Part shown: positions 1 through 7,583 of the stretch, one piece after another
How the letters are laid out: each line of letters begins with the position of its first letter
How positions within the stretch are numbered: the first letter of the stretch is position 1
Source: Streptomyces smyrnaeus
GTDB taxonomy: Bacteria > Actinomycetota > Actinomycetes > Streptomycetales > Streptomycetaceae
Assembly: GCF_017676345.1 (NCBI RefSeq)
Contig: NZ_JAFFZM010000005.1
Span: 186,001-250,000 of the forward strand
Direction: 5' to 3'
Length of the DNA: 64,000 bases
The notes under the pieces: model-generated
What the model saw: only the letters and a program-made list of their open reading frames with translations
Database searches by the model: none
What the model was told of the DNA's origin: nothing
Made by a program: the position numbers and the translations under genes

Positions 1-1077
1 GCGCGCCACCAGGTCGATGCCGCGCAGCACGGGCGCCTCGGCGCCCGGGTAGCCGAACCCGGCCCCGCGCAGCTCCAGATGGCCGTGCCGACGCAGTGTG
101 GTGACCGGCGCGGTGGGCGGTACGACACTGGAGTCGGTCGACAGCACCTCCTGTATGCGCTCGGCGCACACCTCGGCGCGGGGCACCATCATGAACATGA
201 AGGTGGCCATCATCACCGACATCACGATCTGCATCAGATAGGCGAGGAACGCGGTCAGCGCACCGATCTCCATGTCACCACTGCTGATGCGGTGCGCCCC
301 GAACCAGACCACGACGACGCTGGAGACGTTCACCACGGTCATCACGACGGGGAACATCAGCGCCATCAACTGGCCGGTGCGCAGCTGCACCTGCGTCAGA
401 TCGGTGTTGGCCCCGTGGAAGCGGCGGCGCTCGTAGTCGTCCTTGACGAAGGCGCGGATGACGCGGACCCCGGTGATCTGCTCGCGCAGGATGCGGTTGA
501 CGCTGTCCAGCCGCTCCTGCATGGAGCGGAACAGCGGCCGCATCCGGCGCACGATCAGCCCGACGGTGACACCGAGCACCGGCACCACGCCCAGCAGCAC
601 CGCGGAGAGCGGTACGTCCTGCCCGAGTGCCATGAAGATGCCGCCGAAGCACATGATCGGCGCGGTGACCATGAGGGTGAAGGCCATCAGCGTCACCATC
701 TGCACCTGCAGCACGTCGTTGGTGGTGCGGGTGATCAGGGACGGGGCGCCGAACTGTCCGACCTCGCGGGCCGAGAAGGACTGCACACGGTCGAAGACGC
801 CCGCCCGGATGTCCCGGCCGACCGCCGCCGCGGTACGCGCACCCAGGTGGACGGCGCCGATGTTGCACACCACCTGCACCACCGAGACGGCCAGCATGAG
901 GCTGCCGTGGCGCAGTATGTAGCCCGTGTCGCCGAGTACGACACCGTTGTCGATGATGTCGGCGTTGAGGGTGGGCAGATAGAGCGTGGCGCTCGTCTGT
1001 ATGAGTTGCAGCAGCACCAGCAGCGCGATCGGCCGCTGGTACTGGCGCAGCCGGGCGCGTAGGAGGCGGATCAGCAC
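1..1077 (-). CDS. ABC transporter, fused permease/ATPase, 3' end outside window
   Basis: The visible 359 codons start at a GTG with GAGGAA just upstream and run off the left edge. They encode the membrane half of a type IV exporter: several hydrophobic helices over residues 15-290, the usual long cytoplasmic stretch with a coupling-type sequence (VNRILREQITGVRVIRAF), and then the start of the nucleotide-binding domain (LRGAGFGYPGAEAPVLRG). Walker A and everything after lie outside. Such half-exporters usually work as dimers, often with a second half-transporter gene next door, which would also lie outside the window. The substrate cannot be told. An FGGY kinase is transcribed toward it across a 213-bp gap with a hairpin, so they are probably separate units. 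Confidence 0.9.
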   Translation of the reverse strand, partial: MLIRLLRARLRQYQRPIALLVLLQLIQTSATLYLPTLNADIIDNGVVLGDTGYILRHGSLMLAVSVVQVVCNIGAVHLGARTAAAVGRDIRAGVFDRVQSFSAREVGQFGAPSLITRTTNDVLQVQMVTLMAFTLMVTAPIMCFGGIFMALGQDVPLSAVLLGVVPVLGVTVGLIVRRMRPLFRSMQERLDSVNRILREQITGVRVIRAFVKDDYERRRFHGANTDLTQVQLRTGQLMALMFPVVMTVVNVSSVVVVWFGAHRISSGDMEIGALTAFLAYLMQIVMSVMMATFMFMMVPRAEVCAERIQEVLSTDSSVVPPTAPVTTLRRHGHLELRGAGFGYPGAEAPVLRGIDLVAR

Positions 1078-1145
1078 ACGGAGTTCCTCGGTCGATCAGT
1101 GCGGGGTGCGGGGTGAGGACGGCGACGGCGGAAGTGAAAGAGCGT

Positions 1146-1184
1146 ACAAGCGTGCGGCTCGATCCCGCCTGTGGTTTTGCTTGT
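1146..1184. promoter_or_regulatory. possible operator/promoter segment upstream of the ABC exporter
   Basis: The 213-bp gap between the FGGY kinase and the ABC gene is locally A/T-rich for this genome. It contains an inverted repeat ACAAGC (1146-1151) / GCTTGT (1179-1184). On the minus strand this region precedes the exporter start by about 70-110 bases, where a promoter is expected. No clear -35/-10 pair stands out. Confidence 0.25.
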
Positions 1185-1243
1185 TTCCGCTGCCGCAACG
1201 GCACAGTCCTGGCACGGTTCGCCGGAGGGCGCGCGTACGGCTC

Positions 1244-1274
1244 CGCCCCGCGCCCGGAGACGCCGGGCGGGGCG
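1244..1274 (-). terminator. hairpin downstream of the FGGY kinase
   Basis: A GC-rich inverted repeat with a two-base bulge (arms 1244-1257 and 1263-1274, loop of about five bases) lies 17 bases after the kinase stop codon. It has no T-run, as is common for Streptomyces terminators. Confidence 0.5.
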
Positions 1275-1290
1275 TCGCACACCGCTCGCG

Positions 1291-2721
1291 CTATGCGGGC
1301 AGGGCTCCCGGATACGTCTGCGACAGGGCCCCCGGATACATCTCCTCGCGCACGGTCGCGTACTGCTGGCGCACGGCCTGCCCGACGGCGCGCTGGTCGC
1401 CCGCCTCGAACACCTGGCAGGCCGCGGCGGGCCACTGGGGCGGATAGCCGGAACCGGACAGCGCCCACGCCGCCTGGCGGGCAGCGCCGATCGCGGCGTA
1501 GTCGGCGGGCTCGGGCACCACGACCTGCGCGTCCAGCAGCGCGGGCGCCGCGTCCCGGACGGCGGCCAGCCCCGCCGCCTGGCCCAGCAGGAAGACCCGC
1601 CGTACGGACACCCCGCGGTTGCGCAGCACCTCCAGCGCGTCCGCCAGCCCGCACAGCATCCCCTCGACGGCGGCCCGCGCCAGGAATTCGGGCTTCATGC
1701 TCTCGCGCCGCAGCCCGTGCAGCGAGCCCGCGGTGTGCGGGAGCTGCGGTGTCTGCTCTCCTTCCAGATACGGCAGCAGCACCAGTCCCGAGGAGCCGGG
1801 CGTGGAGGTCAGCGCCAGTTCCGAGAGGCCCTCCAGATCGGTGCCGAGCATCCCGGCGGCGCCGCGCAGCACGCGGGTCGCGTTGAGGGTGCGTACCACC
1901 GGCAGATGCAGTCCGGTCGCGTCGGCGTAGGAGGTGATGGTGCCGGTGGGGTCGATGAGCGCCTCGTGGTGGACGGCGCACACGGAACCCGTCGCGCCGA
2001 GCGAGATCACCACGTCTCCGAGGCCGACGCCGAGCCCGAAGGCGGCGGCCATCGTCTGGCCGGTACCGGCGGAGATCAGCAGCCCTTCCGGGGTGTGCCC
2101 GGCGGGCTGCGCCGGACCGACCACCTCCGGGAGTCCCACCTGGTGGCCGATTGCCAGCTCGACCAGGTCCGTGCGGTAGGACTCGGTCGCCGCCGACCAG
2201 TACCCGGTGCCCGACGCGTCCCCCCGGTCGGTGACCCGCCGCGCCGGACGGCCCAGCAGCTGCCAGACCAGCCAGTCGTGCGGCTGCATGATCTCGGCGA
2301 CTCCCCGTGCCGCCTCCGGCTGCTCGCGGGCCAGCCAGCGCAGCTTGGAGACCGGGTGACCGGCCTGTGGGACGGTGCCGACGGCCTGCGCCCACGCCTC
2401 GCGCCCGCCGAGCGCGTCCACCAGTTCGGCCGCCGCCGTCTGCATCCGCTGGTCGTTGCCCAGCAGCGCGGGGCCGACCGGGTTGCCCGCGCCGTCCAGT
2501 GCGACGAGGCCCTGCTGCTGCGCGGAGACGCCGATCGCCTGCACCTCCGCGAGCTGCCCGCCGCCCGCCGCCGTACCGAGGGAGAGCAGCCACGACTGCG
2601 GGTCGTCGCGCTCACCGGGATGTTCGGCGTGGCCGTGCCTGACGACCGCCCCCGTCTCGGTGTCGCAGACGACGATGCTTGTGTACTCGGCTGAACTGTC
2701 CAGTCCGGCGACTATCCCCAT
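1291..2721 (-). CDS. FGGY-family carbohydrate kinase, xylulokinase-like
   Basis: The 476-residue protein has the length and two-domain actin-like fold signature of xylulokinases: an N-terminal phosphate loop (GLDSSAEYTSIVV), the substrate segment VSAQQQGLVALD, GNDQR near residue 88, and the C-terminal ATP-site Gly motifs (ISLGATGSV, LLGQAAG). Xylulokinases phosphorylate a ketopentose using an Asp base in a GGGDNAAGA motif. Here the aligned residues 219-227 read GTGQTMAAA, so Asp is Gln222. The enzyme may therefore have lost or changed its activity. The start is the ATG at 2721, with a TATGAG-like -10 about 14 bases upstream and no strong ribosome site. I infer the family confidently but not the sugar. 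Confidence 0.85.
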   Translation of the reverse strand: MGIVAGLDSSAEYTSIVVCDTETGAVVRHGHAEHPGERDDPQSWLLSLGTAAGGGQLAEVQAIGVSAQQQGLVALDGAGNPVGPALLGNDQRMQTAAAELVDALGGREAWAQAVGTVPQAGHPVSKLRWLAREQPEAARGVAEIMQPHDWLVWQLLGRPARRVTDRGDASGTGYWSAATESYRTDLVELAIGHQVGLPEVVGPAQPAGHTPEGLLISAGTGQTMAAAFGLGVGLGDVVISLGATGSVCAVHHEALIDPTGTITSYADATGLHLPVVRTLNATRVLRGAAGMLGTDLEGLSELALTSTPGSSGLVLLPYLEGEQTPQLPHTAGSLHGLRRESMKPEFLARAAVEGMLCGLADALEVLRNRGVSVRRVFLLGQAAGLAAVRDAAPALLDAQVVVPEPADYAAIGAARQAAWALSGSGYPPQWPAAACQVFEAGDQRAVGQAVRQQYATVREEMYPGALSQTYPGALPA

Positions 2722-2848
2722 GGCGGGAATGATGCCTCATAGTCGCCCGTACCGGGCCCGGGGCCCCGTTCCCGACCGGACGAGACCCGGCCGCGGCCTC
2801 TCGGCACGGCCGGGTCCGACCTGTCCTCGCAAAAGCTCGGAGGAGGGG

Positions 2849-3385
2849 TCAGCAGCGCTTCGAGGAGTAGGCGTAGTGCTTGTGCTCCCCGGGCACCGTC
2901 ACGGCACCACGTGCGGCCGTGCAGTGGTGCACGGTGTTCGTGGGGTAGGACCAGAAGGACGCCGCCGAGGTGTTGCGCCAGACGCGCAGCCCGAGCAGCT
3001 TCTTGGCGTGGAAGTCGTAGACGCCGACGTTCGTCGCGTACTTCTTGTGGTGCTGGCGGAAGCCCTTCCACACGTACAGGTAGCCGTAGTTGCGGTGGCA
3101 GCGGGGCGAGTAGAACTGCTTGACCGAGGCGATGGTGTAGCCCTTGCGCTTGATGTAGCCGGTCGAGCCGATCTGGTACGCGTCGCTGCACATGCGGGCG
3201 GCCCGGGAGTCCCGGCTCGCCGCGTCCTCCTCGGGGGCGGCGGTGGTGGCGGTCGCCTCACCGGCCCGGGCCGAGGTGGGGGACAGGCCCGCGCCGTCGC
3301 CGGCCTGGGCAGCTCCGGCGGGCAGCATCGCCATGGCGCAGGCCGCCGTGACGAGGACGCCCTTGACGGGAGAAAGGGTGCGCAT
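2849..3385 (-). CDS. secreted four-cysteine protein, copy 1 of a tandem pair
   Basis: The 178-residue protein has a Sec signal peptide, probably cut after AQA at residue 28. A low-complexity Ala/Thr/Glu stretch follows, then a compact domain with four cysteines (C66, C96, C155 and the C-terminal C178). The ATG is preceded by GGAGGAG. Downstream copy 2 (3720-4256) has the same length, the same cysteine spacing and the shared core IASVKQFYS..C..NYGY, so this is a gene duplication. The core loosely resembles the ELRYSPxC..W motif of the Streptomyces DUF2690 secreted family, but I cannot confirm membership. Two disulfides are likely outside the cell. Function is unknown. Confidence 0.85.
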   Translation of the reverse strand: MRTLSPVKGVLVTAACAMAMLPAGAAQAGDGAGLSPTSARAGEATATTAAPEEDAASRDSRAARMCSDAYQIGSTGYIKRKGYTIASVKQFYSPRCHRNYGYLYVWKGFRQHHKKYATNVGVYDFHAKKLLGLRVWRNTSAASFWSYPTNTVHHCTAARGAVTVPGEHKHYAYSSKRC

Positions 3386-3504
3386 AGATCTCCTCCAGGG
3401 GAAGAAGGTGACTTTCCGGTCATATCGGTCAGACCGGGGGGCCTCACAGTAAAAGGCCCGGGCACCCAGGGCGGGTATTCGCGCGCGACGGCGGGTCGTA
3501 CGGA

Positions 3505-3538
3505 AAGGGCCCCGGCGTCACGAAGGTGACGCCGGGGC
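3505..3538 (-). terminator. strong hairpin terminator after secreted protein copy 2
   Basis: There is a perfect 15-bp stem (GGGCCCCGGCGTCAC and its complement) with a GAAG loop. On the minus strand it is followed by TTTCC. It sits in the 334-bp gap (3386-3719) between the two secreted-protein genes, so each has its own transcript. The rest of that gap holds 12-bp degenerate repeats (GCGGTGGCCGAT, around 3615-3650) and an inverted repeat CCGGTC/GACCGG (3416-3437) in the presumed promoter of copy 1. Confidence 0.8.
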
Positions 3539-3719
3539 CCGGGCCTTGCGGCTCCCCGTCCGCCGCGGTCGGTCCCGCCGCGGTTGATGCCGCAGTTGAG
3601 GCGGCGGCTGGTGCGGTGGCCGATGCGGTGGCCGATCGGCGGCTGATGCGGTGGCGCTGCTGGAGGTCAGCGCTCCGCGGTGGCGGGCGGCGCCCGGAAC
3701 GGGTGACCGCCGTCGGTGG

Positions 3720-4256
3720 TCAGCAGCGCTTCTCGGAGTACGCCTGGAGGCTGTGCGGTGAGCCCGCCGGGCGCAGACTGCCCACCCCGGAGGTGCAGTG
3801 GTCGACGGTGTTGGCGCCGTCCGTCCAGAACTCCTGCTGCTTGGTGGCCTTCCACGCCTTGGCCGCGTGGACCGAGTCGTCGCTGTAGCTGTAGACGCCG
3901 GTGGTGATGTCGTAGGGAGCCGCGGTCTTGCGGAAGCTCTCCCACACCCACACATAGCCGTAGTTCTCGTTGCACTTCTTCGAGTAGAACTGCTTGACCG
4001 AGGCAATCGTCTCCGAGCCCCGCTTGATCAGCCCGCGGGTACCGATCGGCACGGCGTCGTCGCAGACGCCCGCGGCCTGCGCCAGCCTGCTCGCCGGATT
4101 CCCCTCGGGGGAGGGGGCCGTGGAGCCGGCCAGCTTCTGCGAGTGGGACGGCGGGGTGGCCGGGCCGCTGCCGGCGTACGCCGCGCCGGCGGGCAGCAGC
4201 ACCAGTGCCGAGGTCGCGGCGACCAGTGCGCTCTTGGAGAAGCGGGTGGAACGCAT
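3720..4256 (-). CDS. secreted four-cysteine protein, copy 2 of a tandem pair
   Basis: The start is the ATG at 4256, behind GAGGGGG; a longer frame upstream lacks coding character. The 178-residue product has a Sec signal peptide ending at AYA (residue 28), a Pro/Ser-rich linker, and cysteines C65, C95, C154 and C178. It shares with copy 1 (2849-3385) the segments IASVKQFYS, NYGY.WVW.SFR, NTV.HCT and the last residues S.KRC. Identity elsewhere is low, so the duplication is old or fast-evolving. A small exported disulfide-bonded protein is certain in outline; its role (inhibitor, toxin-like or surface protein) cannot be read from sequence. Confidence 0.85.
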   Translation of the reverse strand: MRSTRFSKSALVAATSALVLLPAGAAYAGSGPATPPSHSQKLAGSTAPSPEGNPASRLAQAAGVCDDAVPIGTRGLIKRGSETIASVKQFYSKKCNENYGYVWVWESFRKTAAPYDITTGVYSYSDDSVHAAKAWKATKQQEFWTDGANTVDHCTSGVGSLRPAGSPHSLQAYSEKRC

Positions 4257-4515
4257 AGTGATTTTTCCCCCTCTTTGGCGATGAACGCTCTCATACGAGA
4301 TACCCGAGGCATCGCGGGCATGAGCTCGATGCGTGGGATACCCAGTACGACACGTTGATGCCGTGCGGGGTTGTACGCCACCACCCCTCGCCTTGCGCCG
4401 AGTTGACGACGCATCAGCCCCTCCCGTCCCGCCCGTCACGGCCGTCTCCGTCGCATCGACGGTCCACCGGGCCGGCCGTCCCGGACCCCCGAAGCGGTCG
4501 GCGGGGGAGCCGCCG

Positions 4516-5109
4516 TCAGGCCGCGCTCCGCAGATCGTCGAGCACCAGCTCGCGCACCACCCCCGGCTCGATGCCGAGCCGGGAGAAGACCGCGAGGGAG
4601 ATGTTGTCCTCGCAGCGCAGCATCCCGAGCACCACATGTTCCACGCCGATGCCCCGGTCCTTGCGCGCCACCGCCTCCCGCAGCGCTTGTTTGAGCACCT
4701 TCTTCGCCCGAGCGGCGAACGGGATGTGCCGGGTGACCGGACCGGCGGCCCTGCCGCGTCCCCGCTTCGTACGGCCGGAGCCCGGCGCCGCGTCCAGCGC
4801 CCCTTCGCCGAAGGACTCGTCCGCGTGCCTGCGCACCTCCTCCAGGTCGATCCCGAACGCCCGCAGCGCCTCCGCGTCCTGGGGGCCGAGGCCTTCCCCG
4901 GCTCCCGGCAGTACGCCCGCGACCGCCGCCCGGCACGAGGCCGGGGTGACGCCGAGCCGGGCGAGCGTCGCCGCGCCGGGCTGCTCGGGGTGGTGCAGCG
5001 CCGCGAGCAGCAGATGCTCGGTGCCGATCCACTCGTGCCCCAGCTTGTTGGCCTCGTCCTGCGCGCGGACCACCACGTCCCGCGCCTCCCTGCTGAACCG
5101 TTCGAACAT
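4516..5109 (-). CDS. Clp N-terminal (repeat) domain protein without ATPase
   Basis: The 197-residue protein starts at ATG 5109 behind GGGAGG. It contains two copies of the Clp-N double-helix repeat: FSREARDVVVRAQDEANKLGHEWIGTEHLLLAAL near the N terminus, and ARAKKVLKQALREAV...GIGVEHVVLGML in the C-terminal half. No AAA+ module or Walker motif follows. In ClpA/ClpC this domain binds adaptors and substrates, so a stand-alone copy could act as an adaptor or competitor for ClpC. It is five bases downstream of a small HTH gene (5115-5357) and surely cotranscribed with it. This HTH plus Clp-N pairing is common in actinomycetes, but I know of no assigned function. Confidence 0.9.
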   Translation of the reverse strand: MFERFSREARDVVVRAQDEANKLGHEWIGTEHLLLAALHHPEQPGAATLARLGVTPASCRAAVAGVLPGAGEGLGPQDAEALRAFGIDLEEVRRHADESFGEGALDAAPGSGRTKRGRGRAAGPVTRHIPFAARAKKVLKQALREAVARKDRGIGVEHVVLGMLRCEDNISLAVFSRLGIEPGVVRELVLDDLRSAA

Positions 5110-5114
5110 CGGCT

Positions 5115-5357
5115 CTACCTCCCCGTCCGCTTCGTGTGCTTCTTGTGAACGGCCTGCCTGCTGACCCCGAGGGCCGCGCCGATCTCGTCCCACGACCATC
5201 CCTGGCTGCGTGCGCGCTCGACCTGCAGCGCTTCCAGGCCCTCCGTGAGCCGCCGCAGCGCGGCGACCGCCCGCAGTCCGACCGCCGGATCGCCATGCAG
5301 GGCAGCCTGGGCGGTGTGCACCGCTTCACCGGTCTCATCCGGTTCCGTTCCTGCCAT
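5115..5357 (-). CDS. small helix-turn-helix DNA-binding protein
   Basis: The 80-residue protein consists of an amphipathic helix (VGLRAVAALRRLTEGLEALQVERARSQ) followed by a sigma-70 region-4-like HTH (GWSWDEIGAALGVSRQAVHKKH) and a basic tail. It is the first gene of a two-gene unit with the Clp-N protein. Its ATG lacks a Shine-Dalgarno and begins seven bases after a good -10 hexamer, so the mRNA is probably leaderless. The promoter is wrapped in TGTCAA/TTGACA repeats, which makes autoregulation by this protein the simplest reading. Confidence 0.85.
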   Translation of the reverse strand: MAGTEPDETGEAVHTAQAALHGDPAVGLRAVAALRRLTEGLEALQVERARSQGWSWDEIGAALGVSRQAVHKKHTKRTGR

Positions 5358-5404
5358 GGTGTCAACTTAGGGTGACAAGGTGATCCTGTCAACCGATGTT
5401 GACA
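5358..5404 (-). promoter_or_regulatory. promoter and operator of the HTH/Clp-N unit, likely leaderless
   Basis: On the minus strand a consensus TTGACA (5387-5392) is separated by exactly 17 bases from TAAGTT (5364-5369). The ATG follows after six bases, so the predicted +1 is the A of ATG. The -35 is half of a perfect inverted repeat (TGTCAAC CGAT GTTGACA, plus-strand 5387-5404), and further TGTCA/TGACA half-sites lie across the spacer and start. The remainder of the gene-free stretch to 5682 holds only GC-rich hairpins. Confidence 0.75.
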
Positions 5405-5569
5405 CCTCGGGGTGCGCGGTCGTACGGGCGGTCCGGTGGGGATCTTCGGGGAGGGCGCGCGGCCCCGCTTCGGCGCCGTTCCGGGTGGCTCGCGCGGCGC
5501 CCGCGGCGGGTGCCCAGGCCCCGCGCGGGCGGGGCGCGCCCGAACGGGCGAGGGGTAGGGAGTCCGAGG

Positions 5570-5630
5570 CCGGGCGTATCGGCCGCCCGGGGCGCCGCCG
5601 ATACGCCGGACGGGGCGCCCGGTCGTCCGG
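5570..5630 (-). terminator. paired hairpins downstream of tRNA-Met
   Basis: A long stem with one bulged base (arms 5570-5583 and 5597-5609, core GCGTATCGGC) is followed at once by a second (CCGGACG at about 5606 and CGTCCGG to 5630). They lie about 70 bases past the 3' end of tRNA-Met in its direction of transcription. There is no T-run. Confidence 0.5.
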
Positions 5631-5682
5631 AGCGCCCCGCCGTAGGTCCAGCGTGGAACGTTTCTGCTGGGTTGTGCTGAGG

Positions 5683-5756
5683 TGGGGCGGGTGGGACTCG
5701 AACCCACGGCCGACGGATTATGAGTCCGCTGCTCTAACCGGCTGAGCTACCGCCCC
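5683..5756 (-). tRNA. tRNA with CAT anticodon, probably tRNA-Met (elongator)
   Basis: The 74-nt cloverleaf has a GGGGCGG/CCGCCCC acceptor stem, GCTC/GAGC D-stem, anticodon stem GCGGA/TCCGT with loop CTCATAA (anticodon complement at 5720-5722), and TTCGAGT T-loop. The discriminator is A and CCA is not fully encoded. The initiator CA-loop features are absent, so it is elongator Met or the lysidine-modified Ile2 that also has a CAT gene anticodon; I favour Met without certainty. Confidence 0.9.
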
Positions 5757-5952
5757 GTAACGGCGCACCGCGCACATCTGTGCGCGCCGTCTGCCGCAGC
5801 ATAACCGTTCATAGGATCTGCCGCCCGCGCCGGGGGAGATCTACGCAGGTGAGGACCGCGAACCAAGGGTGATCGGTTCCCGCTCGGGGCCAACTTCCGT
5901 ACAGATCACGGAAGAACGCCCGGCTGAGACCCCGGACGAGTGACAGGCACGG

Positions 5953-5977
5953 AAAAAGGGCCCCAAGAAGGGGCCCT
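5953..5977 (-). terminator. terminator of tRNA-Asn with T-run
   Basis: The inverted repeat AGGGCCCC-loop-GGGGCCCT (5957-5977) is followed on the minus strand by TTTTT (5953-5957). It lies 12 bases after the tRNA-Asn 3' end, a textbook intrinsic terminator. The two tRNA genes are therefore probably separate transcripts. Confidence 0.85.
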
Positions 5978-5988
5978 CTCCGCTACTG

Positions 5989-6061
5989 CTCCCGCGACTG
6001 GACTCGAACCAGTAACCTGCCGGTTAACAGCCGGCTGCTCTGCCGATTGAGCTACACGGGA
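5989..6061 (-). tRNA. tRNA-Asn (GTT)
   Basis: The 73-nt cloverleaf has acceptor TCCCGTG/CGCGGGA, D-stem GCTC/GAGC, anticodon loop CTGTTAA giving GTT, T-arm with TTCGAGT, and discriminator G. CCA is not encoded. It sits 232 bases upstream of tRNA-Met on the same strand. I see no integrase or direct repeat of the tRNA 3' end nearby, so nothing suggests a used attachment site. Confidence 0.95.
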
Positions 6062-6251
6062 CCGTCTCGTCGGTCGCGCTCCGGAACCCCGGGGCGCTCC
6101 CTTGCGGCGATGAATACATTAGCGCATGCCAGGGGGTGCTCCGAAATCGGTATTGCCGCCGCCCGTACGCGGTACCCCCTCAAGGCACCCCGACGGCGTT
6201 CGCCGCCGGGGCACCGGCAGCAGGACCACCAGCCGAGAGAAGGGGCAAGCT

Positions 6252-6542
6252 ATGCGCTACCGGCTCACATTCGTGTCCGGACTGGCCGTCGGCTACGTAC
6301 TCGGCGCCCGCGCGGGACGCGAGCGCTACGAGCAGATCATCAAGGGCGTGCGCAGGATCGCCGAGAATCCGGCGGTACGCAACGCGGGGGAGGCCGCGGC
6401 GCTCAGCGGACGGCAGGCGGCGAGCAAGGCGGCCGACGCCGTCCAGGGCCGGCTCCCCTCCTCGGTGGGCGACCGCTTCCGTACGGCCCGTGACTACCGC
6501 GCCCGCGCGGGCAGCGACTGGGGCGCAGAGGCGCCGCACTGA
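6252..6542 (+). CDS. small YtxH-like protein
   Basis: The 96-residue protein begins at ATG 6252 behind GAGAGAAGG; a longer upstream frame is not credible as coding. It opens with a short hydrophobic segment containing glycines (LTFVSGLAVGYVLGARAGRE) typical of YtxH/YtxG-like proteins, which insert or dock at the membrane through a single N-terminal helix. A basic/alanine-rich helical region follows (YEQIIKGVRRIAENPAVRN, SGRQAASKAADAVQG). Family members in Firmicutes are general-stress proteins. No catalytic motif is visible. A hairpin follows its stop. Confidence 0.75.
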   Translation: MRYRLTFVSGLAVGYVLGARAGRERYEQIIKGVRRIAENPAVRNAGEAAALSGRQAASKAADAVQGRLPSSVGDRFRTARDYRARAGSDWGAEAPH

Positions 6543-6573
6543 GCACCCCGGCAGGAACCGGGGCCGCATCGGG

Positions 6574-6621
6574 CCGGGGCCGCATCCGGGGGTGGCGGTC
6601 GCTGACCGGATGTGGCCCCGG
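6574..6621. terminator. bidirectional hairpin between convergent genes
   Basis: The 16-base arms CCGGGGCCGCATCCGG (6574-6589) and CCGGATGTGGCCCCGG (6606-6621) pair with a single G-U and a 16-base loop. It lies between the YtxH-like gene and the convergent polymerase gene and can serve both. Confidence 0.7.
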
Positions 6622-6650
6622 CAGTCCGGGGCGGTCCGGGTCGGCCCGGT

Positions 6651-7553
6651 CTAGCCGGGGATGCGGCCCCGGCCGCTCTTGTGCCCGCTGCCCTTCTTCA
6701 GTAGCGGCGCCAGCAGGTCGCCGCGCTCCTCGATCCGCTGCGGCAGATCCGAGCTGAGGAAGACCAGGTCCTTCGCCTTCCGGGCGGCGGCCAGCTCGTC
6801 CCAGCTCAGCGGGGTGGAGACGGTGGGGCGGTCCTTGGCACGCAGTGTGTAGGGGGCTGCCGTGGTCTTGGCCTGGTTGTTCTGCGACCAGTCGACGAAG
6901 ACCTTCCCCGGGCGCAGATTCTTGGCCATCTTGCTGACCGCGTGCTCGGGCAGATCCGCCTCGGCCTCCTGCGCGAGCTTCTTCGCGTACGCCGAGACCT
7001 GGTCGGAGGGTGTGCGCTCGATCGGCGCGATCAGGTGCAGGCCCTTGGAGCCGGAGGTCTTCGGCAGCAGGGTGATGCCGTCGGCGTCCGCACGCTCGCG
7101 CAGCCAGTCGGCGATCCGGCGGCAGTCCAGGATGTCGGCGCCCTCGCCCGGGTCGAGGTCGAAGACCAGGCGGTCCGCCTTCGCCTGGTGGTCCGACTGC
7201 CACTGCGGGGTGTGCAGCTCCAGTGCCGCCAGATTCGCGGCCCACACCAGCGTCGCCTCGTCCTGGATCAGGACCTGGTTCAGCGGGGTCTTGCTGACCA
7301 CGGAGATCTTGCGCGTCGTCACCCAGCTGGGGGTGCCGGGCGGAACGTGCTTGGTGAAGAACTTCTCGCCCTCCACGCCGTCCGGGAAGCGCAGGAAGGA
7401 GAGGGGGCGTCCGTCGAGGTGGGGCAGGACGGCATCGGCGATCGAGGCGTAGTAGTGGATCGCCTCGCCCTTGGTGAAACCCGTCGCCGGATAGAGCACC
7501 TTGTCGAGGTTGCTGAGGGCCAGACGGTGGCCCCCGATCTCCGTGTGCGGCAT
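6651..7553 (-). CDS. LigD-type primase/polymerase domain protein (NHEJ)
   Basis: The 300-residue protein is the polymerase domain of bacterial LigD as a stand-alone gene. It has the opening LSNLDKVLYPATGFTKGEAIHYY, GRPLSFLRFPDG, FFTKHVPPGTPSW, the metal-binding pair in LVFDLDPGEGAD, and KTSGSKGLHLIAPI. Such enzymes add nucleotides, often ribonucleotides, at broken DNA ends held by Ku. No ligase or phosphoesterase domain is attached, so an ATP-dependent ligase must be encoded elsewhere. I use the ATG at 7553; a TTG 27 bases upstream is also in frame but would leave four bases to ku. The gene is divergent from ku (7584) with 30 bases between starts. Confidence 0.93.
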   Translation of the reverse strand: MPHTEIGGHRLALSNLDKVLYPATGFTKGEAIHYYASIADAVLPHLDGRPLSFLRFPDGVEGEKFFTKHVPPGTPSWVTTRKISVVSKTPLNQVLIQDEATLVWAANLAALELHTPQWQSDHQAKADRLVFDLDPGEGADILDCRRIADWLRERADADGITLLPKTSGSKGLHLIAPIERTPSDQVSAYAKKLAQEAEADLPEHAVSKMAKNLRPGKVFVDWSQNNQAKTTAAPYTLRAKDRPTVSTPLSWDELAAARKAKDLVFLSSDLPQRIEERGDLLAPLLKKGSGHKSGRGRIPG

Positions 7554-7583
7554 ACCCTGAGAGTCCCATAGAAGGGACAAAGT

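Noticed and set aside
79..1062. Plus-strand His-rich open frame opposite the ABC exporter
   Set aside because: The His/Asp/Gln composition is that expected from the antisense of hydrophobic helices in high-GC DNA. The minus strand has a complete exporter domain with a ribosome site.
275..2593. 772-codon minus-strand frame spanning the ABC exporter, the gap and the FGGY kinase
   Set aside because: Arg/Gly/Ala-rich shadow frame; it crosses two well-supported genes in different frames.
5683..6061. tRNA genes as an integrative-element attachment site
   Set aside because: No integrase, excisionase or repeat of a tRNA 3' end is seen nearby; flanking genes are ordinary chromosomal ones.
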